Below are positions 15,441 to 24,306 of a stretch of DNA of 39,320 bases, one piece after another (the first letter of the stretch is position 1; each line of letters begins with the position of its first letter). Position numbers and translations under genes: made by a program. The notes below the pieces were generated by a model. The model worked only from the letters and a program-made list of their open reading frames with translations. It made no database searches and had not been told where the DNA came from. The DNA is from an uncultured Clostridia bacterium (GTDB lineage Bacteria > Bacillota > Clostridia > Peptostreptococcales > Anaerovoracaceae): the NCBI GenBank assembly GCA_934278925.1, contig CAKQWJ010000020.1:1-39320 (forward strand), given 5' to 3'.

Positions 15441-16787
15441 TTACTCCGTCACCAGGTAGCTGGCCACATTTCGCTCGCTTCCGTGGGAGGCGATAATCGT
15501 CCCCCGCGCCTGCCGGGTGAACACCCCGGCAAAAGTCCCGTTATAGGAATACAGCCCGTTCATATTGATATAATCCCAGGTTCTTCCGTCTCCGAACATG
15601 AAATCCACATTGGGCGTCGCATACTGCTCGGCATATTCCTGGCAGATAAAACCCTTGTTGTAGTATGCCTCGCACAGCTTCCGCCATTCCTCCGGCGACC
15701 GGCCTCGCCCGTCCGCCACGCTGTCGGATCCGTAGGAATCGTTGGGTTTGAGGATGTACTTGTCCTTATTCCGAATCACTTCCTCCATGTCAATGCCATC
15801 GTCCCCAAAGTCGCAGGTGTAGGGCACATGCTCCCGCACGAACCGGTTCTCCTCTGCCGTGAGAATTTCCCGGGTTTCCTTCCGGTGCAGCATGGTGAAG
15901 AAGGTTTTGGCGTGGGCCACCTGGGTTCGGAAGGAGCCGCACAGAAAAACGTTTCCGTCCCGATAGGCATCCAGCAGCGCCGTAACCGAATCGTATTCCT
16001 CCATCACATCCGCCGTCACCGCCCGGCGGTAGATTCCGTGAATCTCGTAGCCCTCCGGTGCCAGCAGCCTCCCGTCCTCGTACCGGAGCGACCGGATGTC
16101 GATAACCTGGGCGTAAATTCCTTTTTGCCGGAACCGTGCGGCGAACTCATAGAACTCCGGCACGTTCCCCTTATCCAAAAAATCCACGATGGCCACCGTC
16201 GGCACCAATGGCATCTCCGGATGCTTTTTCCGGTAGTGGGTGTACAGCTCCAGAAAGGTCTCCACCCAGCTGTCGAACAGCTCGTAGCTCCGAAGCCGGT
16301 ACTTCCGGCAGATGGCCTGATGGGCCGGGTTCCGAAAGTTCAGCTTGTCCAGATGGAAATCCTCGTTCATGGCGCTGGTTCCGTCCGTATTGATCTCGCA
16401 GAACTTGAAGTCCCCGGTATCCTCGTGATAGAAAATATCGAAGCGGGCCATCGGCAGTTCGTCCGGATACCCCGGATCCGCCAGAATCAGCTCCTCCAGC
16501 TTCTCCGAAAAACCAAAGCCCTTCCGATATTCCGGATCCGCCACGTAGCGATCGATCACCTTGCAGCAGATTCGGTGAGTCATCTCCACGATATCCCGAA
16601 ACCGCCGGTCGTCCTCCCGGGTATACACCTTCTGTATCGCCAGGGGCTTGTCGATCAAGCGCCCCCGGGAAATCAGCGGAGTATGCTGCAGCTCTTCTTT
16701 CATCGCCTCTGCCGCCGCCCTGTTTTCTTCGTAATGTTCCTTCAGCTCGCGGATGTAATCCGCATATATCTGTTCCCGTAAATCCAT
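15441..16787 (-). CDS. ATP-grasp ligase-like protein (glutathionylspermidine synthase-like)
   Basis: A cytosolic protein of 448 residues. Segments FCEINTDGTSAMNED (about 157-171), KYILKPNDSYGSDSV and FICQEYAEQY resemble the circularly permuted ATP-grasp proteins related to glutathionylspermidine synthase, which form amide bonds from a carboxylate, an amine and ATP. The substrate is unknown. It is the last gene of a four-gene operon: its ATG lies 2 bp after the GNAT stop codon and its AAGGGG ribosome site overlaps the GNAT 3' end. The GNAT partner could act on the same small molecule or peptide (inference). The strong terminator at 15372 follows. Confidence 0.65.
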   Translation of the reverse strand: MDLREQIYADYIRELKEHYEENRAAAEAMKEELQHTPLISRGRLIDKPLAIQKVYTREDDRRFRDIVEMTHRICCKVIDRYVADPEYRKGFGFSEKLEELILADPGYPDELPMARFDIFYHEDTGDFKFCEINTDGTSAMNEDFHLDKLNFRNPAHQAICRKYRLRSYELFDSWVETFLELYTHYRKKHPEMPLVPTVAIVDFLDKGNVPEFYEFAARFRQKGIYAQVIDIRSLRYEDGRLLAPEGYEIHGIYRRAVTADVMEEYDSVTALLDAYRDGNVFLCGSFRTQVAHAKTFFTMLHRKETREILTAEENRFVREHVPYTCDFGDDGIDMEEVIRNKDKYILKPNDSYGSDSVADGRGRSPEEWRKLCEAYYNKGFICQEYAEQYATPNVDFMFGDGRTWDYINMNGLYSYNGTFAGVFTRQARGTIIASHGSERNVASYLVTE

Positions 16788-16789
16788 TG

Positions 16790-17182
16790 CTACCCCTTCA
16801 TGATGACTTCGTAATCTTCATCCACATATCGGAACCCGTGTTTCCGGCAAACCTCGGCATACGCCCTGTCCGTCCGAATCATCACCCGGCTCTCCCGGCG
16901 CCGATGCTCCCGCAAGTAGTCGCCCAGTTCCCGAAGGAGATTCTCCTCCAGGTGCCGCTCCCGGAATTCTTCCGCCACCATGATGTCGCACACCAGGTAG
17001 TACAGCACCCCGTCTCCGCAGATGCGGCCAAAAGCCACCAGCTGCTCCTCTTCAAAGATTCCCACGGTAAAAAGACTGTTTCGTATCGCTTCATGGGCCG
17101 ACTTCAGAGGGATTCTCGCGCCGCACTTCTGCGCCAGCGCCGCGAAATCCGCCGGAAGCGTTTCGTTATAACGATATTTCAT
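16790..17182 (-). CDS. GNAT family N-acetyltransferase
   Basis: A cytosolic acyltransferase of 130 residues that would move an acetyl group from acetyl-CoA to an amine. The order of segments fits GNAT: a FGRICGDGVLYYLVCDIMV strand region followed by the CoA-binding turn near EEFRERHLEENLLREL (a variant of Q/RxxGxG/A) and the C-terminal YAEVCRKHGFRYVDEDYEVIM typical of the family. The pyrophosphate loop lacks the usual Gly pair (RERHLE instead of RGxGxG), so CoA binding should be checked. An AAAGGA site precedes the ATG. Gaps are 15 bp to ung and 2 bp to the ATP-grasp gene. Confidence 0.82.
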   Translation of the reverse strand: MKYRYNETLPADFAALAQKCGARIPLKSAHEAIRNSLFTVGIFEEEQLVAFGRICGDGVLYYLVCDIMVAEEFRERHLEENLLRELGDYLREHRRRESRVMIRTDRAYAEVCRKHGFRYVDEDYEVIMKG

Positions 17183-17197
17183 TTTACAATCCTTTCC

Positions 17198-17896
17198 TTA
17201 TCCTTCCAACGACTCGTTTCTTCCCGCCAGGGTCCAATCCACCGGTGCTTCGCCGTGTTCCTCCAGGAACTCGTTGGCCCGGGAGAAGTATTTTCCCCCA
17301 AAGAACCCCCGATAGGCCGACAGCGGACTGGGATGTACCGATGTGATGATGAGATGCTGCTTCCCGGTGATCAGCGGCACCTTGGACTTGGCGTTGCTGC
17401 CCCAAAGGATGAACACGATGGGCTTCTCCCGCTCATTCAGCAGTTCGATTACCCGGTCCGTCAGCTGTTCCCAGCCCTTTCCCCGATGGGAGTTGGCCTG
17501 ATGCGCCCGCACCGTCAGTGCCGTATTCAGAAGCAGCACGCCGGATTTGGCCCAAGGCACCAGGCAGCCGTTTCCCTTTGGCGGAATTTCAAACCCGACA
17601 TCCTCGTGAAGCTCCTTGAAAATATTCTGGAGGGACGGGGGTTCCGGAACCCCCGGCTGAACGGAGAAGGCCAATCCGTGGGCCTGTCCCGGTTCGTGAT
17701 ACGGGTCCTGTCCCAGGATGACCACCTTTACATCCTGATACGGGGTGTACCGAAAAGCGTTGAAGATATCGTTCATCGACGGATATACCGTCCCCTGAGA
17801 GTATTCCTTCTTCAGGAACTGCCGCAAATTCAGATAGTAGCCCTTGCTGAACTCCTCCCGGAGCACGTCGTCCCAATCATTTCCAATATTTACCAT
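17198..17896 (-). CDS. ung: Uracil-DNA glycosylase, family 1
   Basis: This base-excision repair enzyme removes uracil from DNA in the cytoplasm. The 232-residue protein has the water-activating motif GQDPYH (62-67, Asp64), the LLLNTALTV segment (121-129) and the DNA-intercalating loop HPSPLSAYRGF (188-198, His188), all intact. Length is normal. It overlaps the end of the upstream PAP2 gene by 7 bp and is followed by the GNAT gene after 15 bp, so it is co-transcribed with genes of unrelated function. An AAGGATG site lies about 10 bases upstream. Confidence 0.96.
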   Translation of the reverse strand: MVNIGNDWDDVLREEFSKGYYLNLRQFLKKEYSQGTVYPSMNDIFNAFRYTPYQDVKVVILGQDPYHEPGQAHGLAFSVQPGVPEPPSLQNIFKELHEDVGFEIPPKGNGCLVPWAKSGVLLLNTALTVRAHQANSHRGKGWEQLTDRVIELLNEREKPIVFILWGSNAKSKVPLITGKQHLIITSVHPSPLSAYRGFFGGKYFSRANEFLEEHGEAPVDWTLAGRNESLEG

Positions 17897-18435
17897 TTTG
17901 AAAGCACATCCTTTCGTTCATAGAATCGGCATACCAGCAGCGCAATGATGGTTCCGCTGAGAGCTCCGCAGAGCACGTCCAGCGGATAGTGTACGCCCAC
18001 GTACAGTCTGGACAGGGCGATGAGGAATGCCAGAGTCAGTGCCGGCACGCCGTACTTCCGAGGAAGTTCCCGGAACATCACCACCGCCGTCACAAAAGAA
18101 GCCGCTGAGTGACCGGAGGGAAAGGACCAATCCGAGGGTTTTCCTACCAGCCGCTGAACTCCGGCGAACATTTCGTAAGGCCGGATTCGGCCCACCAGAT
18201 TCTTCAGCATCAGGTTGTTCACCACGAAGGAGAGAATCAGCGCCGTCGCCGCAATGGCCCCAACTCTCCGAGTCTTCTTGAAGCACAGCATCAGCAGAAT
18301 CAGGGCAATCCAAATCTGCCCGGCATCCCCCAGGTGAGTGATGAATTTCACCATAGGTGTCAGTCCATCGTGTATGACAAAATGCTGAATCTCCATCAGC
18401 AGATTTCCATCCCATTGGGTAATTGCGCTTCCCAT
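17890..18435 (-). CDS. PAP2 family lipid phosphatase (membrane)
   Basis: An integral membrane phosphatase of 181 residues that would remove phosphate from a lipid such as undecaprenyl diphosphate or phosphatidylglycerol phosphate. The three PAP2 signature motifs are present: KNLVGRIRP (about 78-86), PSGHSAASF (about 106-114) and SRLYVGVHYPLDV (about 141-153), separated by hydrophobic segments. It is the first gene of the four-gene operon (PAP2, ung, GNAT, ATP-grasp) and has a GGAGG site 4 bases before the ATG. Which lipid it uses cannot be told from sequence. Confidence 0.88.
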   Translation of the reverse strand: MGSAITQWDGNLLMEIQHFVIHDGLTPMVKFITHLGDAGQIWIALILLMLCFKKTRRVGAIAATALILSFVVNNLMLKNLVGRIRPYEMFAGVQRLVGKPSDWSFPSGHSAASFVTAVVMFRELPRKYGVPALTLAFLIALSRLYVGVHYPLDVLCGALSGTIIALLVCRFYERKDVLSKW

Positions 18436-18499
18436 TCTTCCTCCGTTTCCAAGCCGTTCCGGGCAGCCGCCCTTCCTGTAAAAATCCTTTTCCTAACTA

Positions 18500-18526
18500 C
18501 AAAAGCCTGCGGCCAGGCCGCAGGCT
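18500..18526 (-). terminator. Intrinsic terminator of purA
   Basis: A 10-bp GC-rich stem (18504-18513 with 18517-18526) and 3-base loop are followed on the minus strand by TTTTG. It lies 60 bp past the purA stop. Confidence 0.75.
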
Positions 18527-18587
18527 CTCCGCTCTATTCCATATTATATACGATGAATGGAGTCAGTGTATGAATGTTCTGTATTTT

Positions 18588-19865
18588 TTACCGGAAAATC
18601 AGTTCGTCTCTTGCCGGACCGTTGGAAACCATGGTTACCGGAACGCCAATCAGCTCTTCGATGCGTTCCACATAGTCTCTGCATTCCTTCGGCAAATCTT
18701 CGTACTTCGTAATTCCGGTGATGTCGCACTTCCAACCCGGCATGGTTTCGTATACCGGCTTTGCCTTCTCCAGCTGAATGGTGTTCGGGAAATCGGTGGT
18801 GATTTCTCCATCCACGTCGTAGCCCACGCAGATCTTCAGTTCGTCCAGATATCCCAGTACATCCACAACGGTGAGTGCCACTTCGGTTGCGCCCTGCATC
18901 ATGCAGCCGTACCGTGTAGCAACGGCATCGAAGTTGCCTACTCTTCTCGGACGTCCGGTGGTAGCACCGAACTCTCCGCCGTCTCCGCCGCATCTTCTCA
19001 GCTCATCCGCTTCCTCACCGAACAGTTCGGATACGAATGCGCCGGCACCTACGGCAGACGAATATGCTTTTACCACGCAGATAATCTTCTGAATTTCATA
19101 CGGCGGAATGCCCGCACCGATGGCACCGAATCCGGCCAATGTGGAGGAAGAGGTTACCATCGGATAGATACCGTGGTCCGTATCCTTCAGCGCGCCCAGC
19201 TGACCTTCCAGCAGAATCTTCTTATCGTCCTTCAACGCCTGGTGCAGCACAGCGGATGTGTGCGCCACGTACGGTCTCAGAATTTCCGCATTCTCTTTGA
19301 TTTCCTTGTAAATTTCTTCCGGATCCAACAGCGGCTTGTGGTACAGATGTTCCATCAGCGTGTTCTTAATCCGGCATACGTTCTCGATTCTCGGCATCAG
19401 GGTCTCTCTGTCCGCGTACAGCTCACCCACCTGGAAGCCGATCTTCGCGTATTTATCCGAGTAGCACGGCGCCATTCCGGCCTTGGTGGAACCGAAGGAC
19501 TTGCCCGCCAGTCTCTCCTCTTCATACGCATCCAAAAGCATGTGATAGGACATTACCACGTGCGCGCGGTCCGAAACGATCAGCTTGCTGTGCTCTACGC
19601 CGGCATCCTCCAGCGTCTTCAGCTCCTCTGCCAGAATCTTCGCATTTACCGCAACGCCGTTGCCGATTACGCTGACCGCGTCCTTGCTGAAAATTCCAGA
19701 CGGCAGAAGGTGCAGTGCGAACTTGCCCCACTCGTTCTTGATGGTGTGTCCGGCATTGCTGCCCCCCTGAAAACGAACCACATAATCTGCGTCCTGTGCC
19801 AGGCGATCGGTGATTTTCCCCTTACCTTCATCGCCCCAATTTGCTCCTACAACTGCTGTAATCAT
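18588..19865 (-). CDS. purA: Adenylosuccinate synthetase
   Basis: This enzyme links aspartate to IMP with GTP, the first step from IMP to AMP, in the cytosol. The 425-residue protein shows the GTP-binding GDEGKGK loop (11-17, Asp12), GGSNAGHT with His40, the QLGALKDTDHGIYPMVTSSS segment and GRPRRVGNFDAVATRYG. The frame is open 72 codons further upstream, but the ATG at 19865 has a perfect AAAGGAGG site and begins the conserved MITAVVGANWGDEGKGK sequence. It is a single-gene unit with its own promoter and a leader of about 160 bases. I did not recognise a purine riboswitch in that leader. Confidence 0.97.
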   Translation of the reverse strand: MITAVVGANWGDEGKGKITDRLAQDADYVVRFQGGSNAGHTIKNEWGKFALHLLPSGIFSKDAVSVIGNGVAVNAKILAEELKTLEDAGVEHSKLIVSDRAHVVMSYHMLLDAYEEERLAGKSFGSTKAGMAPCYSDKYAKIGFQVGELYADRETLMPRIENVCRIKNTLMEHLYHKPLLDPEEIYKEIKENAEILRPYVAHTSAVLHQALKDDKKILLEGQLGALKDTDHGIYPMVTSSSTLAGFGAIGAGIPPYEIQKIICVVKAYSSAVGAGAFVSELFGEEADELRRCGGDGGEFGATTGRPRRVGNFDAVATRYGCMMQGATEVALTVVDVLGYLDELKICVGYDVDGEITTDFPNTIQLEKAKPVYETMPGWKCDITGITKYEDLPKECRDYVERIEELIGVPVTMVSNGPARDELIFR

Positions 19866-20008
19866 ATTTCCTCCTTTAATGCAGCACACTGCTCTCATAA
19901 AGGCTTTGTGACCTCGTCCAATGAATGACCTTCTGCATCGCCCAATTACCGTTGTAAAAATAGCTTTTTTTGAATCGCATGGGCTTCCGACTCTTCCCCC
20001 AAAAAGGT

Positions 20009-20078
20009 GAATCCCCGAGCCACACACACAGGTCATTGTATAACAATTTCCTGTGCAATGCAAGGCTTCCGGGGATTC
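20009..20078 (-). promoter_or_regulatory. purA promoter inside a nested dyad (possible operator)
   Basis: On the minus strand TTGCAT (20058-20063) and TACAAT (20035-20040) are 17 bp apart, a strong promoter shape. A 29-bp dyad is centred on the -10: CACAGG at 20027-20032 with CCTGTG at 20050-20055, and ATTGT/ACAAT inside. A 9-bp repeat GAATCCCCG (20009-20017) and its complement (20070-20078) surround it. This could be a repressor site or a cruciform; it may also serve as the 3' hairpin of the galactanase gene ending at 20094. Confidence 0.6.
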
Positions 20079-20093
20079 CATTGCGCTTGCGCG

Positions 20094-23060
20094 CTACTTC
20101 GTCTTCGTATTCTTGGATGCGGACCAAGCGGAATAGTAGGTGGTCTTTCCTACTTTCTTATATGTCCGAACTCGAACGTAATACCGCTTCTTCGCTTTCA
20201 GCTTCGTCAGCTTCTTCGCAGTGGCCTTCGACGACTTCACCGTGTACTGCTTTGTCACCGATTTCTTAAAGGTCTTGGAAGTGCTCCGCTGAACCTGGAA
20301 GCCGGTTACCTGTGCCGTCTGCTTTTTCCAGGATGCGGTCAGAGCCTTCTTCCCGCGCTTCAGCGACTTCATCGCCGGCTTCTTCGGAACAATCCGGTAT
20401 TTCACAGATACGGTTCCCTTGACGCCTTTGAATTCTTGCTTAAATGTCGCCTTTACGGTGTAGGTGCCCACGTTCTTCTTGGCGGTGGATCCGGAAAGTG
20501 TATAATACTTTGACGGTACCTTCTCGCCTCGAATCGTCACGGAAACAGCCGGCTTCTGCGTCTTGCCGTTGTACGTTAGGGTCGGCTTCTTCACTGTCAT
20601 CACGGCCTTTGTGCCGCCGATGGCTTCTTTGTAGAAGTTCAAACTCTGCAGCATGTGTCCGTTAAAGTCGAACAGGCCCATATTGTCCCATGCGCTGGCA
20701 CCTGCCGTCGGTTTTTCTTCATAGAACATTTTGAAATCCGGAGAATACCCTTCTGCCGCTCTTGCAGCCCAGCCGTTGCCGTATTTCTCCGAGAGTTCTT
20801 TATTTTTATCCCAATTGTGCTGACCCGGAACAGTCGGAATCCATGCCGGCTCCCAATAGTACGCACCCAAGCCGTTGTAGCTTGCGCCCAGCACTTTGTA
20901 CATGTCCGTAAGGGAATCCACCTGTCCCTGCGGACCCACCTTGTAGTTCACGTAGCTGCTCGGTTTGCCCACCTGGTTGTTGGTTCCGTCGGAGTCTTCC
21001 GAACTGCTGAGCCAGGAGGTTTCCATTACCACGAACTCTTTTCCGTATTCCTTCGCTAAATTCTGTACGTCCTTCAAATCCGACAGTTTGTTTCCGTTGC
21101 TTCCGGCCCAGAATGGGTAGTAGGAAGAACCCAGCACATCGTAATCTACGTGATACTTCTCCCACGCATCCATTACGGTCTTGTATTTATTGCGATTCGG
21201 TGTCTCCAGCTGCAACGCAATCTTGGTCTCCGGCGATACCTTCCGTACAGCCGATGCCGCGGAATTCAGGAACATGCAGGCGGTTCTCGGACGATTCTTC
21301 ACCTTGCTCTTGCTTCCCCATGCATCCGTGTAGTTCTGATCCCAGTCGAACGCACCCGGAATTCCGTTGGTAATCTCGTTTCCCAGCTGAACCATGGTTA
21401 CCGGAACGTCTGCATCTTTGAACTTTGTGAAAATATCTTTCGTGTAATCGTAATAATCTCTTCGAAGCTGTTCGGTATCGTCAGCATCCTTTTTCCATTC
21501 CTTCGGCAGAATCTGCTGGGTCGGATCGGCCCAGAAATCGGAGAAGAACAAATCCAGCGTAACGCTCATACCGTACTTCTTGGCTTCTTTGCCCAGTTCC
21601 AGAGCGCGGTCCGGATCCATTCCGCCGCCGCCGTAGGTGGTCTTAGTTCCGTCCGCATTGTGCTTCCAAGGATCGTTCCATACGCGGATTCGAACGGAGT
21701 TCACGCCGTGATCGCTGAGAATCTTCAGCAGCGGTTCTTCCTTTCCTTCCTCGTTATAGAACTTCACGCCGGCATCCTGCAGCGCTTTGTAAGAACCCAC
21801 ATCCACGCCTCGAATCATATCCTTGGTCATGCCGTCAATCTTTTGAATCTTCACTTTCCGGGCTTTCAGTCCCGGTTCCCCGCCGTATTCATACGGATTG
21901 TACCACTCCGTCACATCCACTTTCGTGCCGTTTCCGTATGCAAAAGCAGCGATGGATTTCTTCAGGTGACCGTAGTTGTCCACCAACGCCGAGGAATCCC
22001 AACCCAAGAGGGTGTTATCGTAAATCATGCCGCCCTCGTTGGTTCCGCTTACGGTGGCTTTCAGGACATCGTAAATCTGAGAAGCCTGCAGGTCTCTCGT
22101 TTCCGATGTATCCTTATCGTCCTTCGTCGGGAAGGAAATTCCCGCAACGTAGAGATTTTTTCCGGTGACCTTCGCCTCGCCTTCATACTTTTGGAAGGCA
22201 TCTCTCAAAGCCGCGATGTACTCCGTGCTGTAATAGCTTCCGTACAGCGTCACGCCTACCTTGTCGTACTGAACTCCGTTCCATTCCTTGTTCAGCTCCT
22301 GAAGAACCCACTGAATGTCGCTTGCCTTCGAAGCGTCCTTCGCGTCTCCCGGTGCCGCAATTCCGATTCCAACCTGAATGTCCTTGTTGTATTCCTTGAT
22401 GATGCCGGAGATGTCGCCCATGGCCTTCCAGCCCTTGTAGGCATCATTACCGGTGTATCCCAGGAAATTGTAGTTCACGTTGTTTCCGATGGTGATCATG
22501 TCCGGAGTAAAGTCGGCTTTCTGCAATCCGGCCAGTACGGTGTCTTTGGTATATGCCTTTGCCGCTGCGTCTGCATCCTTTCCGTCCCAGATTTTCGACG
22601 GTGTCTGGTCATTTTTGTCCGTCATCCAATCGCAGAACAGGAGCACCATGTTGGTTTTCAGGCCTGCCGCTTTGGCGGCCTTTAGGGTTTTGATTCCATC
22701 CTCCAGAGTGCAGAGATTTTTCTGTCCCAAATCGCTGGCACTCGGATTTACCGCAACCTTAACGGTTACCGTATTCACACCCTGAGTCTTGAGGAATCCC
22801 ATCAGATTCTCGATTGGTTTTTGCCGATAATCCTTGAATTCCTTTTTCCACTCCACATTCTTCTGATACATGGAGAGATCCACCCCGCGGATGGTGCCGT
22901 CGGAGATGTTCTCAATCTTCGAAAACTGATTCCAAGCCGAGTCTTGTGCCGAGCCTTCCGCAGTGTCTGCGAACACGGCGCCCGATGGCACCGAAAACAC
23001 CATGGTCAGGCACAAAATCATCGCTGCGGCGAATCGTTTTCCGCATAATCGATTTAACAT
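20094..23060 (-). CDS. Secreted tandem GH53 protein: inactive N-terminal copy plus active endo-beta-1,4-galactanase
   Basis: An exported protein of 988 residues. A signal peptide (about 1-32) is followed by two GH53-like barrels. The second (about 416-815) has the acid/base Glu562 in LGNEITNG and the nucleophile Glu680 in VVMETSW, so it should cut beta-1,4-galactan of pectin. The first (about 56-375) keeps the same frame of motifs (IRGVDLSMY, VNTVTVKVAVNP, LLFCDWMTD) but reads IGNNVNY and VAGISF at the catalytic sites, so both glutamates are lost. A MBG-like Ig segment (about 824-890) and an Fn3 domain form the C-terminus. The ATG at 23060 is chosen for its GGGGG site and signal peptide. It sits between purA and purC without functional link to them. 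Confidence 0.9.
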   Translation of the reverse strand: MLNRLCGKRFAAAMILCLTMVFSVPSGAVFADTAEGSAQDSAWNQFSKIENISDGTIRGVDLSMYQKNVEWKKEFKDYRQKPIENLMGFLKTQGVNTVTVKVAVNPSASDLGQKNLCTLEDGIKTLKAAKAAGLKTNMVLLFCDWMTDKNDQTPSKIWDGKDADAAAKAYTKDTVLAGLQKADFTPDMITIGNNVNYNFLGYTGNDAYKGWKAMGDISGIIKEYNKDIQVGIGIAAPGDAKDASKASDIQWVLQELNKEWNGVQYDKVGVTLYGSYYSTEYIAALRDAFQKYEGEAKVTGKNLYVAGISFPTKDDKDTSETRDLQASQIYDVLKATVSGTNEGGMIYDNTLLGWDSSALVDNYGHLKKSIAAFAYGNGTKVDVTEWYNPYEYGGEPGLKARKVKIQKIDGMTKDMIRGVDVGSYKALQDAGVKFYNEEGKEEPLLKILSDHGVNSVRIRVWNDPWKHNADGTKTTYGGGGMDPDRALELGKEAKKYGMSVTLDLFFSDFWADPTQQILPKEWKKDADDTEQLRRDYYDYTKDIFTKFKDADVPVTMVQLGNEITNGIPGAFDWDQNYTDAWGSKSKVKNRPRTACMFLNSAASAVRKVSPETKIALQLETPNRNKYKTVMDAWEKYHVDYDVLGSSYYPFWAGSNGNKLSDLKDVQNLAKEYGKEFVVMETSWLSSSEDSDGTNNQVGKPSSYVNYKVGPQGQVDSLTDMYKVLGASYNGLGAYYWEPAWIPTVPGQHNWDKNKELSEKYGNGWAARAAEGYSPDFKMFYEEKPTAGASAWDNMGLFDFNGHMLQSLNFYKEAIGGTKAVMTVKKPTLTYNGKTQKPAVSVTIRGEKVPSKYYTLSGSTAKKNVGTYTVKATFKQEFKGVKGTVSVKYRIVPKKPAMKSLKRGKKALTASWKKQTAQVTGFQVQRSTSKTFKKSVTKQYTVKSSKATAKKLTKLKAKKRYYVRVRTYKKVGKTTYYSAWSASKNTKTK

Positions 23061-23227
23061 TTCTTTTCCCCCTTTATTCGTTATTGTTTTTCTCAATACC
23101 TCCATGCTAATTGTACTACTTCCAATGTCTCCGGAAAATAAAGTGACGGTTTAATATCAAACAAAATTCCGAGTCCCCTCCCTCGGCCGCCTCTGCCGAA
23201 AGAATCTTATTTTTATGGGCGTATTTC

Positions 23228-23256
23228 TTGAACAATTCCCCGGCAGGTGGTATATT
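23228..23256 (+). promoter_or_regulatory. Promoter of purC
   Basis: TTGAAC (23228-23233), 17-bp spacer, TATATT (23251-23256). Predicted start near 23263, leader about 40 bases. Confidence 0.7.
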
Positions 23257-23303
23257 TATTGAGTCAAGTCTTATTATGCATAATAAAGAATGGAGTTATG
23301 AAA

Positions 23304-24173
23304 ATGAAGGAATATACCCCGGTTAAAGAAGGTAAAGTTCGTGAGCTCTACGATGCAGATGACAGCCTGATTATGGTTGCCACCGACCGCATTTCTGCGT
23401 TCGATCACATTCTGCAGAACGATATCGTAGATAAGGGCGTGGTTCTGACCCAGATGTCCAAGTTCTGGTTTGATTTCACCAGCGACGTGGTTCCGAATCA
23501 CATGATTTCAACAGATGTAAATGATATGCCGGAATTCTTCCGGAACGAGAAGTTCGAAGGCCGCAGCATGATGTGCCGCAAGCTGGAGATGCTTCCGCTG
23601 GAGTGCATCGTTCGCGGATACATCACCGGAAGCGGATGGGCAAGCTATCAGGAATGCGGTGAGGTGTGCGGCATCAAGCTGCCGGAAGGTCTGCAGGAAT
23701 CCCAGCAGCTGCCGGAGCCGATCTTCACTCCGAGCACCAAGGCGGAAATCGGCGATCACGACGAGAACATTTCCTATGAGAAGAGCATCGAAGTTCTGGA
23801 GAGAGATTATCCGGGACACGGCGAGGAATACGCTTCCAAAGTTCGGGATCTCACCATCGCCGTATACAAGAAGTGTGCGGACTACGCACGGGAACACGGC
23901 ATCATCATCGCCGACACCAAGTTCGAGTTCGGTCTGGACGAGAACGGCGAAATCGTTCTGGCAGACGAAGTGCTGACACCGGACAGCTCCCGTTTCTGGC
24001 CGCTGGAAGGCTACGAAGTGGGCAAGTCCCAGCCGTCTTACGACAAGCAGTTCGTTCGTGACTGGCTCAAGGCAAATCCGGACAGCGACTACAAGCTGCC
24101 GCAGGATGTCATCGACAAGACCATCGCGAAGTACAAGGAAGCTTACACGCTCCTGACCGGCAAGGAACTGTAA
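23304..24173 (+). CDS. purC: Phosphoribosylaminoimidazole-succinocarboxamide synthase
   Basis: This enzyme joins aspartate to CAIR with ATP in de novo purine synthesis (SAICAR synthase), in the cytosol. The 289-residue protein begins EYTPVKEGKVRELYD, followed by DRISAFDH (28-35), the GYITGSGWASYQ segment and the late DTKFEFGLD and DEVLTPDSSRFW motifs typical of the family; length is normal. The start at 23304 is set by the TGGAG site 8 bases upstream; the ATG at 23298 is too close to that site. It stands alone rather than in a pur operon, and is followed by a terminator and tRNA-Arg. Confidence 0.96.
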   Translation: MKEYTPVKEGKVRELYDADDSLIMVATDRISAFDHILQNDIVDKGVVLTQMSKFWFDFTSDVVPNHMISTDVNDMPEFFRNEKFEGRSMMCRKLEMLPLECIVRGYITGSGWASYQECGEVCGIKLPEGLQESQQLPEPIFTPSTKAEIGDHDENISYEKSIEVLERDYPGHGEEYASKVRDLTIAVYKKCADYAREHGIIIADTKFEFGLDENGEIVLADEVLTPDSSRFWPLEGYEVGKSQPSYDKQFVRDWLKANPDSDYKLPQDVIDKTIAKYKEAYTLLTGKEL

Positions 24174-24192
24174 AAACAAATTGATTCCAGTC

Positions 24193-24228
24193 GGGCGATA
24201 CCGATTCACTGTTGGTGTCGCCCCTATT
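24193..24228 (+). terminator. Hairpin terminator of purC
   Basis: A 10-bp stem (24193-24202 with 24214-24223, one G-U pair) ends 7 bases before the tRNA. The T tract is weak (CTATTTG). Confidence 0.5.
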
Positions 24229-24229
24229 T

Positions 24230-24305
24230 GTCTCAGTAGCTCAGGGGACAGAGCACCGCTCTCCTAAAGCGGGTGTCGGAGGTTCGAATCCTCTCTGGGA
24301 CACCA
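24230..24305 (+). tRNA. tRNA-Arg (anticodon CCU)
   Basis: Complete cloverleaf with encoded CCA. The acceptor stem is GTCTCAG/CTGGGAC (one G-U pair), the D arm holds AGCTCAGGGGACAGAGC, the anticodon stem CCGCT/AGCGG encloses CTCCTAA, and the T arm contains GGTTCGAATC. The anticodon CCU reads AGG codons. Confidence 0.95.
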
Positions 24306-24306
24306 T

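Noticed and set aside
19866..20030. Purine riboswitch in the purA leader, or a T-box before brnQ
   Set aside because: I looked for the known conserved cores and did not see them; only hairpins and a dyad were found.
19866..20081. N-terminal extension of PurA by 72 codons
   Set aside because: It covers the purA promoter and leader; the AAAGGAGG site and the conserved PurA start at 19865 decide otherwise.
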